The notes under the pieces: model-generated
What the model saw: the letters and a program-made list of their open reading frames with translations, nothing else
Databases searched by the model: none
What the model was told of the DNA's origin: nothing
Part shown: piece after piece, positions 47,790-59,539 of the stretch
Position numbering within the stretch: the stretch's first letter is position 1
Layout of the letters: each line of letters starts with the position of its first letter
Program-made: the position numbers and the translations under genes
Assembly (NCBI GenBank): GCA_015680685.1
Contig: MNCI01007938.1
Coordinates: forward strand, 321,005-385,004
DNA length: 64,000 nt
Direction: 5' to 3'
Source of the DNA: Gnetum montanum
Taxonomy: Eukaryota; Streptophyta; Gnetopsida; Gnetales; Gnetaceae

Positions 47790-48520
47790 ACCTTAGTTAG
47801 AGGGAACCTTCAGGCATAGGTGCATGTCTTCGAGTTCCATTGCCAGTGCTTGTAGCCCTTTTATTTGTCCAAGGGGTGTGCTTTGAATTTTCATAGTTTA
47901 TTTTTTTAAATGGGAACCACACCATGCAAGGACTTATTCATGTTGAAGGGGTGTGCTTTGAATTCCCATATTTTTCTCTCTCTCTTTTTATCTTCTTTTT
48001 TCTTCAATGGAAACCACACCATGCAATGACGTTATTTTGACTTCCTTCAGTGGGTGGTATGGAACGGTAAGAAGTCTGTGAAAAACACTTAAGCACTCAA
48101 GTGAGAAGAAAAGTAAAAATAGTATTGAGTACTCTTGAAGTCACACCCTTTACAAACCTTTGGATCCTTCCTAATTCCAAAACTACCAAGGTCGCCAATT
48201 GATTAAAAGTTTCTTTAATGAAAAGGAACCTCAAATTCCTAAACAAGGAAAACCATAGAGTTCATTGGATGGGTGGATGACATGGACTCACTACCTTTTC
48301 CATGAAAAATAAGCCATTTCAAAATCATCAAACATCAAAATTCAAAAATAAAAACCAAACATTGATAATCACACATTAAGCATAAACCATCATTAGTAAA
48401 CACCAGTAACAGCATTGTGTCCTATGACAATAAAGTAAATTTATTAGAAAAAATAAGAAAATAACACACTTTAAAAAAAGGAAACAAAATAAAGTAAAAT
48501 AGATAAGAAAGTGTAAAATA

Positions 48521-48611
48521 NNNNNNNNNNNNNNNNNNNNNNNNNNNNNNNNNNNNNNNNNNNNNNNNNNNNNNNNNNNNNNNNNNNNNNNNNNNNNNNN
48601 NNNNNNNNNNN
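48521..48611. other. Assembly gap (91 N)
   Basis: Unresolved bases lie at the boundary between the LR4 integrase C-terminus and the post-pol region. By comparison with LR3 (about 23400-23630) little coding sequence should be missing. Single ambiguous bases also occur at 6888 and 22830. Confidence 0.99.
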
Positions 48612-51600
48612 TTTCCTTGTGTTGTCAGGTTTGTAAATTCTCATAGCCCCAAAGGGAAAGGTTTGATCAATTATATAAGGTCCCTCCCACAATATTTGAA
48701 ATTTTTTCTTTTGGGGTACATGTGTAGGGTTCTAGTAAAGAACCTTATCTTCGGGTTGGAGTTTTACTTTTTTAATTCTAAGGTCATGACACTACTTACT
48801 AAATGCCTTGTTCACCTCATTCAAGGATAGGGCCACTAAGTAATTTTCATCTAGCACATTCAAATTGATCAATCTTTCCTTCTATGCTAAACTTAGATTA
48901 AGGTTTAGATCATAGGCCGCTGAGAATGTATGGAGCTTAGATTGAACTGCAAACATTGGAAGTTTCCCATACACTAACTCATCCAGAGAATATCAAATAT
49001 AAATTTTTCAATTTGAATGATAAGCCTAGAGAGCATTATTAAGTTTTGTACTCTAGTCCTTCCTATATTTGCTAATCGTTCACATTAGCATTTTTGCAAT
49101 CTCCTAGTTGATTACCTCTACTTGATCATTGGCTTGGGGGTGGTAAGGTGTTGTTAATTTATGTTCTAACCCCAAGCATTGTATTAATTTTCTAAATGTG
49201 GCACCTATGAAATGAGTTCCATTATCAAAAATTAGTGAACACAGCACCCCAAACCTATTCATGATATTTTGTTGTATAAATTTGGCAGTAGTGGATGATG
49301 TACAATCAATAATGGTTGTTGCTTCTACCCATTATTTGCAATAGTCAACTACTACTATAATATACACTTTCCTATTAAACATGTATTTGATGGGATCCAC
49401 GAAGTCAACACTCCATATGTTAAAAGGTTCTAGTGATTGAATCCATTGTTTAGGACCTTCCATGTGAGTGGTCATCCCCATGTCATGTTGACAACATTTA
49501 CAAGACTTGACGAACTAGTGGACATCCCTAAAGATTATAGGCTAAAAGTATCCTACCATTATGACTTTTATAGCCATGCATCTCCTTGCACAGTGGCCTC
49601 TACAAGGCCCTTTGTGAGCATCTTGGAGAACACACAGTTGATCTTCATGAAGGACATACCAACGGATTAGGCCATCGGCACACACTTTGTAAAAGTGTCT
49701 ATTGATTTCCATGAAGTATTTGATCCAATGAAGAAATTGTTTCTTTTTCCTAAAATCCAAGTCTTGTGACATCTCTTCAGTAAGAAGATACGTGAGGATG
49801 CCATTATACCATATTTCTTTTTTAGGCATTTGTTCAACTATTTCTCTAGTAAAGAGGAGTTCATCTGGAAACTGATCAAAGAGCAAGCTCTCCTCCTCTT
49901 CCTTATCCCATCTTAAGCGAGAGAGGTGGTCAATGACCACATTCTCGGTCCCTTTTTGATCTACCATAGTAAGATCGAATTCCTACAAGATCACAAGCCA
50001 CCATATAACACAAGGGCTCATCATCAACATATTTGTAAAAAAAGTGAATTGCACTATGGTCCATATGTACAAATACCTTATAACCTAGCACATAATGTCT
50101 AAACTTTTCTAGTGCATACACCATTGCCATTAATTCTTTCTCCATGATGGTGTACTTTAACTGTGTCCCCACAATGCTTCTACTCATGTAGTGGATATAG
50201 TATGGATGTTTCTTCTTGCCCAACTATGTGAGCACTGCTCCCAAAGCATAGGTAGATTTGTGTATCATGATATGGAATGGTTTGGACCAATCTAGTACCC
50301 ATAGGATTAGTGTTTCTACGAGTTTCTCTTTTAATTGTTGTAATGCATGTTCACATTTCTTGGTCCAAATAAAAGGTGCATCTTTCTTTGTAAGTCCTAC
50401 CAATGGCTTTGCAATCTTAGAGAAATTCTCAATAAATCATCGATAGTAGCCAATGTGTCCAAGGAGTGACCAGACATCTTTTATGATCTCTAGTTGGCAT
50501 GTTATTCCTTAGATGACCCTTATCTTTTCTAGGTCTACCTTAATCCCTTTTTGCAAAATTTGGTGCCTTAGCACTATGCCTTCTTGAACCATGAGATGGC
50601 TCTTTTGCTGGTTGAGCCATAGGTTTGTCTCTACACATCTCTTTAGTCATTGCTCAAGTTGGTCCAAGACTTGCTCAAATGTAGCTCCATAGGTGAAGAA
50701 GTCATCCATGATGACTTCAACACCACTACTGATTTGTTATTGAAAGATACTCAAGACCAAGCATTGAAATGTTGTAGAGTCATTGCATAGGCCAAATAGC
50801 ATCTTACAATATGCAAAAGTCCCCTAGAAACTCATAAATGTTGTCTTGGCTTAGTCTTTTGATGAGATTTGGATTTTTTTATAGCCACTATAACCATCCA
50901 AAAAACTATAATAACAATGTCCAAATATGGCATCTAACACTTGATCTACAAATGGCTAAGGAAAATAATCCTTAAATGTTATCATATTTAATAGCCTCAA
51001 GTCGATGCAAATCCACCATTTTCCACCCTTCTTCAATCCTATGATGAGTGGGCTAACCCACTTACTATCTGTGATTGGATAGATGAACCCCACCTTGAGG
51101 AGTTACTCTATCTCCTCCTTGACATTTTGCTTTAATTTGGGGTTCAATCACCTCTCAATGTAGATGTGATGCTAGCATATCCTTGGATCGATTCTTGTTA
51201 GCTCTAGATATGACCAAGCAAAGGCTTTTGACCATTTATTCACCACTTTCGACAACTTTTCTTTTTGTTTAGGAGTAAGTTTAACATTAATGATGATTGG
51301 TTTGCCATTCTTCAAAAATGCATACTCCATACCAGCTAGTAAAGTTTTTAGTTCTAAGAGCTTCTACTTGAAGTGATTAGGGATCTCCAACTCTCCCCAA
51401 TAGGTATCATCATCTTCATTAGAGAGTTGGGAATGAACTTGTTCAATTTTGTCTTTGCCTTCAACATATGCACATGTTAGACTCTTAGTTAGCTCCATGC
51501 ATATTGTGCTACTATCTAAATCAGTTATCAGCCACTAGGTTCCCTCTTGCTTTGTGGCTACTATGTACAAACATCGTTGAATATTAATTTCTTATGCACA

Positions 51601-52110
51601 CTGATTTCATACCTTAATGTATGTGCTTTTGATTAACCAAATATTTTGCATGCAATTGCACCCATTATCACTGTACGCAATGCATGGAATACACTTCTTC
51701 TCTATTTTTCCTAGCTCATTTTCCTTAGATATTTCTAAGCATAGGTTTCTTATTTCCATTTGCATATCGACCGTGCTTAACCAAGCCCTTCCCATAATGA
51801 TAGAGAAGTCAATTTTGCAATTGTCCACCTTGATTAATAGAAAATCAGTAGGAGAGGACCACCCATAGACTATGGTCACAATGTCCTCTACTAATTCCAA
51901 GGGAATAGTAATCAGATGATCTGCTAATTCTAAATGGATGTTACTCTTCTTAGGAGGTGGTAGGTTCCAAGCCTTGTACATATCATGGGAGATGAGGTTA
52001 ACTCCAAAACTAGAGTCGAGAAGAGCTTTGCATGGCTCTTGTTCAATAATCTATAGATAGATTACTAGACTTCCTAGATCAAATCTTTTTGTACAAAGAT
52101 TACCAACCTT
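48612..52110 (-). pseudogene. LR4 pol pseudogene (protease, RT, RNase H, integrase)
   Basis: Protease: LLDSSFGVNLIS (about 52040-52000; the Gly of the active-site triad is replaced) and IIMGRAWLSTVD (about 51800-51765) inside the 124-codon stretch 51981-51607. RT: MLFGLCNDSTTFQ (about 50815-50775) and VEVIMDDFFTYG, which keeps both catalytic Asp residues (MDD complementary to 50701-50709). RNase H: MSRSIVGTQLKYTIMEKEL and YALEKFRHYVLGYKVFVHMD (50185-50060). Linker and integrase zinc region: 49967-49542, open for 141 codons. Integrase core near 49440-49180 and C-terminal WEGPYIIDQTFPFGAMRIY just before the gap. Frameshifts separate the blocks. Athila/Tat-like lineage; it lacks an intact frame, but its RT is the best kept in the window. 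Confidence 0.85.
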
Positions 52111-54612
52111 AATCCAATCAAAAATAGCATGAGTTTGCATTATAGTGCAAATCCTAGGTAGCATGTGGTTTGAAGGGTACTCAAAGGTATTTGATGCAAA
52201 GGATGAGGATGCTAGAGATGCAAGGTGATTAGTTAGAGTAGGTTGTGAGGGCTGGAGAGGAGTGTTAGAACAAAAGAAAGGTTGTTTTCTTGATTTATTA
52301 TCTGGACCACTTTCTTGAAACATTGGTTGTGAGTGTATAGCCCTTGTAGCATTTTGTTGTTACAGCTATGGAGGAATTTCACCCTACATGGATGGAGCAA
52401 GAGGTAAGTTGAAGCTGGAGGTGTAGGTGCAGAGGGATGTGGAGGATGATAAGGATACGAATATGGGTTTTCCCCTCAGGTAGATGAAGAATGTATTTGG
52501 TGGTACTCTGGAGGATAATAGTGATGCTAGAATGATGCATGACTCACAGAACTTCTAGGGGAGATGGGCTACTAAACATAGTCCTCATATGGATCTAGTT
52601 GCCTATAAGGGTACTAGTGCCTTGACGGTGGCATTTCCCATGATTGTGGTTGATACCACTATTAGTATTATTCGTATGATTGTGGAGGAGTTCCACTTGG
52701 ATAGTAAGCTTATTATTGTTGGTGGAACTATCTTGGACTACCTTGAGGGTAAGGCAATCATCTTTAAGCTTGCCTACATGCTAGGTGAGGATTCAATGCA
52801 TACACTCCAAACTCTTGTAAGTGTGACACCACAAGGTAACATCCCTTTGAATGTTCATATTGACAAATGTCACATTTGATTTCATCATCAAAGTCAGACT
52901 CCATAATTTCCTCTACTATAGCAGCTTTACCCTTACCTCTTTGATAGGCACGTTTATCATCTTTTTATCTCCTATGATTATGATCACTATTTTGCTCTTT
53001 GGATTCTTTGGCAATCTTTAAGGTGATTTGAAACTTTTCATCGAAAGAGTCCCATAACTTATCAACCTTGGCCAAAATATCAAAAACAAATTTTTGGATG
53101 GGCAAGGTCTTAAGGTTCACCACTTCATCAAGTGGTAACTCCTCCTTGTCACAAAATTAGACCTTTCATTTTCTAATGGAAGCATCCCTATTATATTCTT
53201 TAGCACTTTTCCTTTTTCATAGCTCACTTGCTTCTTTTACTACCTACTCAATTAACCTTTGTATCTGATGAGCTTTCACTTTAGACAATCTTCCTTGGGC
53301 ATACACCATAAGTGTTCTTCTTGTTTCTGCCCTAAGCCCATCTATGATGTGACGAAGTTGTTCCCTCTAAGAGTAACCATAGCCTGAGTATCGGTGTAGG
53401 AGTGAATAGTATTGATCCATTATGGCATCTAAGGGTTCATGTGCTCCTTCTTTCTAACCTTGGATTTTCCTTCTCATGTTAAACACTCTGGAGTACATCT
53501 GGTGTTTGTCATAAAACAATTCTAACATGGTACTCCATCTATGGATAGATTCCAGCTCTAAAGATCAATACCAACTTTCAACTTCCTTAATGAGTGTCCT
53601 TGGAAAAAGCTTGAGTTTCTACCACTCATTCTCTATTTTTTGTAAAGCACAGGCATCTTGAAAAGCTCGTAGATGTGTCTGCACATCAAAATTGTATCCC
53701 CCTCAAATCTTGGAATATTTTTCATATCTAGGCACTTAATCTGACTATCCTTCATATGACTAGTTGGGATCTTCACTGCCTCTGCAATGTTAAGCATACT
53801 GCAAGTCACCAATAAAGGTTCATCATCATCTCTATGTTGATGATGCTAATGATGGTTTTAGCCACCCCTTCAGTTTTGATGGCCTTCACAGTCATTTTTA
53901 TTTCATCGACCACCTTCATCACGGTTGTTTCAATGACAACTTCCATAATAACCGTCAAATGAAGAGGAATTTTTGGAATCAAATGAAGAGGATGAAGACG
54001 AAGGTGGATTTCCACCACCACCATAATGTCTACCACCACTCTTGCACTTATTATGATCACCATCCTTAGATCCCTTGTTGCTGCAATGTTTACCCAAGTT
54101 CCTACATTGGCTATCACTCTTTCTTAACCCCAGTTTATGAATAGTCGATCATAGGGCCAGGTTCACACCCTTGTCATGAGTAGCAGGGACTAGAGAATCT
54201 TCATGTTGAGAACCTTCCAAGGGAGGATCCTCATTATCCTCTTGATCTAGTAGGAACAAAGGGTTAGTGTAATGTTTTCCCTTTGTATCTTCATGGAGTT
54301 TCTCCTGACATTTATCTCATTTATGTTGTGTTTCAATCGGACAGTAGCTCTGAGTGTCATATCCATCCGTAATGTACTCTTCTTGAAGATCTTCTATGTC
54401 CAACTTCTTAAGGATTTTAAATAGCATTCTAGACACAGATCTATCGAGAGGCAAGATGTCATTGCCCTCCATATCACACCATTGCATTTATTCATCCTAA
54501 TGTAGGATAAAGGTGAAATTTGACACAAACTCATTTGGATGAGTGCATACCACCTTGCATTCTTGTGGGACTAGTGGTTTCATATCTTTAGGCTTACGAG
54601 AAGAAGAAGACA
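52111..54612 (-). pseudogene. LR4 gag pseudogene with Pro/Tyr-rich linker
   Basis: The ATG complementary to 54610-54612 begins MSSSSRKPKDMKPLVPQE, then CKVVCTHPNEF and NFTFILH. Next come LLFKILKKLDIEDLQEEYI-type acidic/Leu-rich sequence, a basic CSNKGSKDGDHNKCKSGG block (about 54090-54030), the capsid core with MKNIPRFEGG and FDVQTHLRAFQDACALQKIE (about 53735-53640), QYYSLLHRYSGYGYS, VYAQGRLSKVKAHQIQRLIE (about 53310-53245), and the zinc-like motif CDICQYEHSKGC (about 52875-52835) with pattern C-x2-C-x3-H-x3-C intact. A Pro/Tyr-rich linker leads into protease. Stops and frameshifts are fewer than in LR1. Role: capsid and nucleocapsid of the retrotransposon particle. Confidence 0.8.
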
Positions 54613-54752
54613 TTTTGCAAAACAAAATGAAATTGTTAGTGTGCTCTTATAATTTGTATATATAATGGAAATGATATTGACCTTTAGGTTCATACAACAA
54701 TATTAGTGATATTCACTTATACCTAAATACTGCAAGTTTCAAAAATAAAACT

Positions 54753-54771
54753 TTCCTAGCAACGACGCCAA
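54753..54771 (-). other. LR4 primer binding site, tRNA-Asp type
   Basis: In element orientation TTGGCGTCGTTGCTAGGAA lies directly after the 5' LTR; this is the best match in the window to the tRNA-Asp PBS. The gag ATG follows 140 bp later. Confidence 0.85.
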
Positions 54772-55667
54772 TTATGAGTGGCAAGGTACCCCGATGCCCA
54801 ACTATATGAATCAAAAAGCATTGACATGCGATCTAGTCGAATTCCAAGGACTTCATCATTTCTAGTGCACTAGCCCTATATGAAGCGAATCTAAACTTAA
54901 GGTCAATCGTTGTCTTCCCAATTACACTTGTGATGTTTGTTGGTATGGTTAAGTGTAACTGAGCCATTTGATTTTTATCATTTTTTATGTTTTATAAGTT
55001 GGTCCTCAAATGTATATAAAGGTAATTTGATTAACTAACCTAAATTAATTAATTAAATAATCATTTAACTAATCCTAACATAAGTATCCATTCCCACTTT
55101 TCATACACATCTTGAACATATCCACTACTGGGCAACCAAGCACTACGCTATTGGGCATACCAAGCAATAACACTATTGGGATTATCAAGTGAATACATGT
55201 CACACTCGAAGCATTCATACTTATGTATTTAATTTATCTAGCTCAATAACCTCATTAACTTAATTTTTAGAAAATATTTGCAAAATAATTTAGAACAATT
55301 AACAAATAATTGAAAAAATTGAATGCATAAATAAAATAGCTAATCTATCCAAAGTGCTACAAGGTTTATCAGAAAGCTCATCTTTATTGCCACACACACT
55401 ATTGTGCTTAGGTACAACAATGCTTGAATAAAAATCCATACACTCAATAACTGCTGCTACAAGCACTCAAGGAAAAGAATTTCTAACTTTCAAATGGAAA
55501 AAATGCAAGAGTTTCACTCCTACTAAAATCTAGATTGCCATAAATGTAGCTGGAAGGTACATATTTATAGGTGACAGATAGACACTATGTTAATGGGGCC
55601 TTGTTGATGCAGGGAAAGATGCATTGACGAGGCCTCATTGACGTAGCCAACCAACAATGACTCATCA
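54772..55667 (-). repeat. LR4 5' LTR
   Basis: In element orientation it starts TGATGAGTCATTG and ends CCACTCATAA, 896 bp. TATAAATA is complementary to 55562-55569. U3 (55588-55650) has GGGGCCTTGTTGATG and GACGAGGCCTCATTGACG. The AATAAAGATGAGC polyadenylation-like signal is near 55375-55388. Confidence 0.88.
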
Positions 55668-57705
55668 CTTTGGAAATTCTTTGATAAAATATAATGTTTT
55701 TGGATTTTTGGAATAATTGTGGAATTTCTAAACTTTTAAACATTTTTAAATATTTAACTAGAAACTTGTGTCTAGCCTATATCCTGAGACTTTTGGCCTA
55801 ATTCTTTTATGCTTCATAAATAGGAAAATAAAATAACATTTCTTATTTGAGGGGTTCTAAATCCTCCTATACTATTTATTTATTTTATGGCTACTTTATA
55901 AATTAATAAATCAAGGTTAAATCCAAGTCCTTAGGGTTCTGTAGCATTTATATTAGTTATTTATGAGAGTTTATAGATAATTAATAGGGGTTTCATAAAG
56001 TAAGACCTTGTATTACAACATAATTACAAAAAATGCATGGTACTTCATGCGCATGAAGTAAGCCACAACATGTAAGTACTTAATTATGTTTATGCTCCTT
56101 TGCCTTAAGTACTCTACAAGATCTTACAACAACTCACTAGATATCAACATGTCTTGCTCTAGCTAACACATTTCTATAGCACTTAGCATGAAGAAGAGAG
56201 TGGATATTCCTACCTGCAACACCATATTAAGTAACTTTAATGAACACTTGGCCTAGTAGATGTGTGTACCATGTAGTGTTACTCCAAATCACATCAATTT
56301 TTCTACAATATGGCTTTCATGACCTATAGCCATTTCACATTGTAGCTCCTCCACTATCAATGATACTTCAAATATATTATGTCATATGAATACTACACTA
56401 GATTTTTGAGCTTGATGATGCATAATCATCTTGTATATGTAATGCCTAAATATTTTAATGTTAAATGAACATGATAATTATAAATAATGAACATGGTTAT
56501 CTATGCTTACAAGTCTTGTTATTGTACACAAGGTCAAATTATTCATTGAAGAAAGGATATGCTCCAAATATAATATCCTTATAACAAATGAAATGGCATG
56601 TGTATTTGTGTAAAAATGCTTTCTTTTTCTAATGTCATAAAATTCATAAGTACCAATCAGAAACAACATTGACATTGTCATGTCTAAGAGATCTTAGGTA
56701 TTAAACTTATTCATAGAAACAAACCTAATTATAGGTCATTCCATAATCAAGTTGAACTCACACTCTAGGTGCCAAAGTTACTACTTAATGATCTCTAATT
56801 CCTTCTACATTTCTAGAACTCACAATGCAATGGAGGACGTATGAATGTTTATATGACCACCCTCCTTAACCTCTTTAGAAGCATTTTTGTTTAACACTTC
56901 AAGCCCATCTTTATTGATGATTTACATGGTCTCCACCATGTTGAAGATTTTGACGTTGCGATCAGCATCTATGTTATCTAATGCAAAAGGATGAATCTAC
57001 TCATCTTAGTAGAATTTTTCATAAGAACACTTGTAGTGTTGATTTGGTCCTCTTTATTAATAATGAGCAATGATAAATCATAGATTCTAAATTGCAAAGC
57101 CTTTGACATCTCTTTTATATCATTCAAAAATTAGATGGTTTCTTCATTGTAGTGGATTTGATCCTTGATAATATGTGTGATCTAGAGAAATGAGTGAACC
57201 TGATGATCAACATCTCCTCCATCTGCATAAAGGATGCCAACAAAGAAACCCTTACATCTAGATCCATTATATTTTCACCACTAAACCTTAGGACCCCTCT
57301 CTTGCAAATGCAACAACCACATGGTGTACCATAGGGATGTCATTGTAACTAAATATCGATGTAAGATTCATGAAATATAGAGTAAGATCTCGAACATATG
57401 ATATCATCGAGTTTTTTTCATGAAAGCACCAATCACATAACAAATGTCTCCTAGAAAATTTTAGTAGTTTGCATAATTAATCAATTGTGACTCAGGTTCA
57501 TTGTTGGAGGCATTATCATTATTATTCAACAATAGTTTTGTTGGATGCAATGTTTTCTACCCCAATGGAGTTCTTCTTATCTTCGATGCTCTATTAATCC
57601 TACTAACATAATTCTTCTTTTGTGATAGGCCCTCTACCTTATTACTACAATTGACTCAATTTCCTAGGAATTCAATGACTCACTACATTGTTATCTTGCT
57701 CTTCT
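55668..57705. other. Unassigned AT-rich DNA between LR4 and LTR5
   Basis: No retroelement protein or gene was recognised. 56041-56060 is the perfect 20-bp palindrome TACTTCATGCGCATGAAGTA. The minus stretch about 56940-56760 reads INKDGLEVLNKNASKEVKEG, which is open but has no motif I can name. Small ORFs (56478-56681) are not supported. Confidence 0.5.
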
Positions 57706-58035
57706 TAATAAAATGTATCTTGCCTAGCTCCAATATCAAATATCTAATATTGGGGTCCAAGAAGCAATGTTGGATATCTGATATCGTGGGATGTGTGCTG
57801 GCCTATAAATATAGTGCTTAGGCATACGGTTTGTATATAGTTTTCTTAATAGACTAGCTAAACTCTTGCAATTTTATTTTGTAGTCTTACAATTAGTGAG
57901 TGCCCATAGTGTGGATCTAAGTTAGTTGTACGGCATCTTATTCGAGTGGAAATGTACCTAGACACATTCCATGGATAGCAATAAGATCAAGATTGATTCT
58001 TATTCATTGCTGATGAGACGTGATATGCACAAGCC

Positions 58036-58126
58036 GCGATATCGCGACTGCAGCGATATCGCATCCCCTGCGATATCACGTACGCGATATCACGCCTTCC
58101 CTTGCGATATCACGTACACGATATCG
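58036..58126 (+). promoter_or_regulatory. LTR6 U3 array of six CGATATC palindromes
   Basis: GATATC cores start at 58038, 58055, 58072, 58086, 58106 and 58120 (spacing 17, 17, 14, 20, 14), each preceded by C, mostly as GCGATATCGC or GCGATATCAC. TATAAATA follows 18 bp after the last. Regular spacing and self-complementarity suggest binding sites for a dimeric factor; this is inference. Confidence 0.6.
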
Positions 58127-58405
58127 CGGTCCGCCGCCAAATCTATAAATAAGAGGCGGCACTCCCCTCATTTCTCATCCTAGGCTAGAAGTAGCGAAGC
58201 TCTGGTAGATTGATCACCCCAGAGATAGAATATTTTCCATGTGCCCACAGTAGGAGTCCCCCAAGTGAACGGTTCTTTATTCGAGCAGCTTTGTACCTGA
58301 ACGCAAGTTGTGTACGGCAATAAAGACAAGCTTTGTGGATAAACCTTGCAGTACATGGATAGGTTTATTTAATGTTATTTATTGCTTTCCTAGTAGCGTG
58401 ACATT

Positions 58406-58575
58406 AGTACGACTTGGTTACGAGCATTGACGAATGTGTACGGCTAGCCAAGGAATCGGCTACTCATCACGATTAGATTCTCTTACCCTTATCTCCTAGA
58501 ATGTGGGATGAGTACGACTTAATTACGAGCATCTACGGATGTGTACGGTTACTCAAGGAATCGGCTGCTCGTCAC
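58406..58575 (+). repeat. LTR6 U5 duplication, 65-bp units at 105-bp period
   Basis: AGTACGACTT..TTACGAGCAT occurs at 58406-58470 and again at 58511-58575; both include GTGTACGG and AAGGAATCGGCT. This doublet is specific to LTR6 among the LTRs here. Confidence 0.85.
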
Positions 58576-59539
58576 ACTTAGGCTAGTTAGGTGCCTCAGT
58601 ATGACCGCTTCGAGCACGTGCATTACGTGTGGTAATCCCAGTAACGATTAGCGTTTGGTAGCCATAGTTGCATAGTTCAGGGTGTGTACAGCAAGTGGGA
58701 ACAGATGCTGATGCTAGGACTTAGTGCTGTAGTTAGAGTTAGTTTTAGTCTCTCAACCCTTCACCCATTAGCATAGGAGATAAACCTGAAAAGACCAAAA
58801 AAATCATATACCTCGGACTTACTTAACATACACCGTGACAACAACAAGTAAGTCTGGGAAGACAACGATTAATTAACCCCAAGTGTTCCTTACGATGTTT
58901 AGGCATTTAGTTTGTGGAATTCGACCGGATCGCGAGTGCTACGCTCGTTTCGTATGGTTGAGTGTAGGGGTACCTCGCCACTCATCAATTGCAGCACTTT
59001 GACTTAGATTAGATTTACTTTCCATGCAATTTAATTTTCATGTAATTAGTTAATATATACATTTCCATGCATATTAATGAATTGGGGAAATGAGCACAAC
59101 CTATTTTGAGCATAAACACTTGTTCGCTTGGTAATCCCAACAATGTTATTGCATAGTTTGCCCAGTAGCATAGCGCTTGGTAATCCCAATAGTGGATACA
59201 TGGGTTCATGACATGTATAGCAAGCTGGGAATAAATACTCATCACCTATACGGTAGTTTAGAATTTACTTTCCATTGTTAATTAGTTTAAATAATTGATT
59301 TCTTTATTATCGTTAGGAGTAGCATAAGGCTAAAACAACATCAAGAATCATATGCCTCACTTTGAACTAAACCATATGTGACAAACCTACCACTAGTCCA
59401 AGTGGGAAGATAGCAAACTGTGATTAAGGCATAATGATCTAGATGCCACAACTAGTCCCATCCACAAAAGTCAACTCAATCATGCATGAACACTTGTGAT
59501 TCTTATGGTTGGGCATAGGGGGTATCCCACCACTCATCA

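Larger units (their letters stand above)
46535..48611 (-). other. LR4 non-coding post-pol region
   Basis: Collinear with LR3 21445-23650. It contains the internal U3-like module (46990-47037), a TG/AG microsatellite (47751-47789), a direct duplication based on GTGTGCTTTGAATTYYCAT and GGRAACCACACCATGCAA (about 47873-47930 and 47954-48027), and the assembly gap 48521-48611. No coding potential is seen. Confidence 0.65.
42622..55667 (-). mobile_element. LR4: full-length Athila/Tat-like LTR retrotransposon
   Basis: A 13.0 kb minus-strand element with LTRs at 42622-43440 and 54772-55667. It is flanked by CTTTT (42617-42621) and CTTTG (55668-55672), a 4/5 target duplication. Order: PBS, gag, protease, RT, RNase H, integrase, post-pol region (with a 91-base gap), extra ORF, PPT, LTR. 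It belongs to the same GAGGCCTC-palindrome subfamily as LR3 and is the best preserved internal region in the window, but still carries stops and frameshifts. Confidence 0.9.
58011..58987 (+). mobile_element. LTR6: young CpG-rich solo LTR
   Basis: A 977-bp LTR with intact ends TGATGAGACG...GCCACTCATCA and a perfect 5-bp duplication. It contains the CGATATCG U3 array (58036-58126), TATAAATA at 58144-58151, GTGCCCACAGTAGGAGTC (58240-58257), TTTATTCGAGCA, GTGTACGGCAATAAAGACAAGC and GTACCTCGCCACTCATCA. Dozens of CpG sites survive, unlike everywhere else in the window, so it is the most recent insertion. It presumably formed by recombination between the two LTRs of a full element. Confidence 0.93.
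58006..58992. repeat. Perfect target-site duplication ATTGC around LTR6
   Basis: ATTGC at 58006-58010 and at 58988-58992 flank LTR6 exactly. Joining the flanks gives TATTCATTGCAGCACTTTGAC, as in the uninterrupted LTRs of relatives (for example CACCATTGCAACATT in LR2). Confidence 0.93.
57706..59539 (+). repeat. LTR5: old LTR interrupted by LTR6
   Basis: Left part 57706-58010: TAATAAAATG start (compare TAATAAAACC of LR2), GATATC remnants, TATAAATA at 57804-57811, GTGAGTGCCCATAGTGTGG, TTATTCGAGTGGA and AATAAGATCAAG. Right part 58993-59539: CTTGGTAATCCCA twice (59138, 59169) and a CCACTCATCA end (59530-59539). Without LTR6 and one target copy it is about 850 bp, normal for the family. The sequence after 59539 is not a PBS and I could not find a matching 5-bp flank, so it is probably an old solo or truncated LTR. 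The left end is approximate. Confidence 0.75.

Noticed and set aside
53806-54117. 103-codon minus ORF rich in Val/Ile/Met
   Set aside because: A +1 frame of the LR4 gag; the frame with GSKDGDHNKCKSGG fits relatives.
54753-54771. tRNA-like sequence
   Set aside because: It is only the 19-base primer binding site complementary to a tRNA 3' end; no tRNA gene is present.
58036-58126. Regularly spaced palindromes suggesting a CRISPR-like array
   Set aside because: Spacers are 8-14 bp, units are 6-10 bp, and the array lies in the U3 of a plant LTR.
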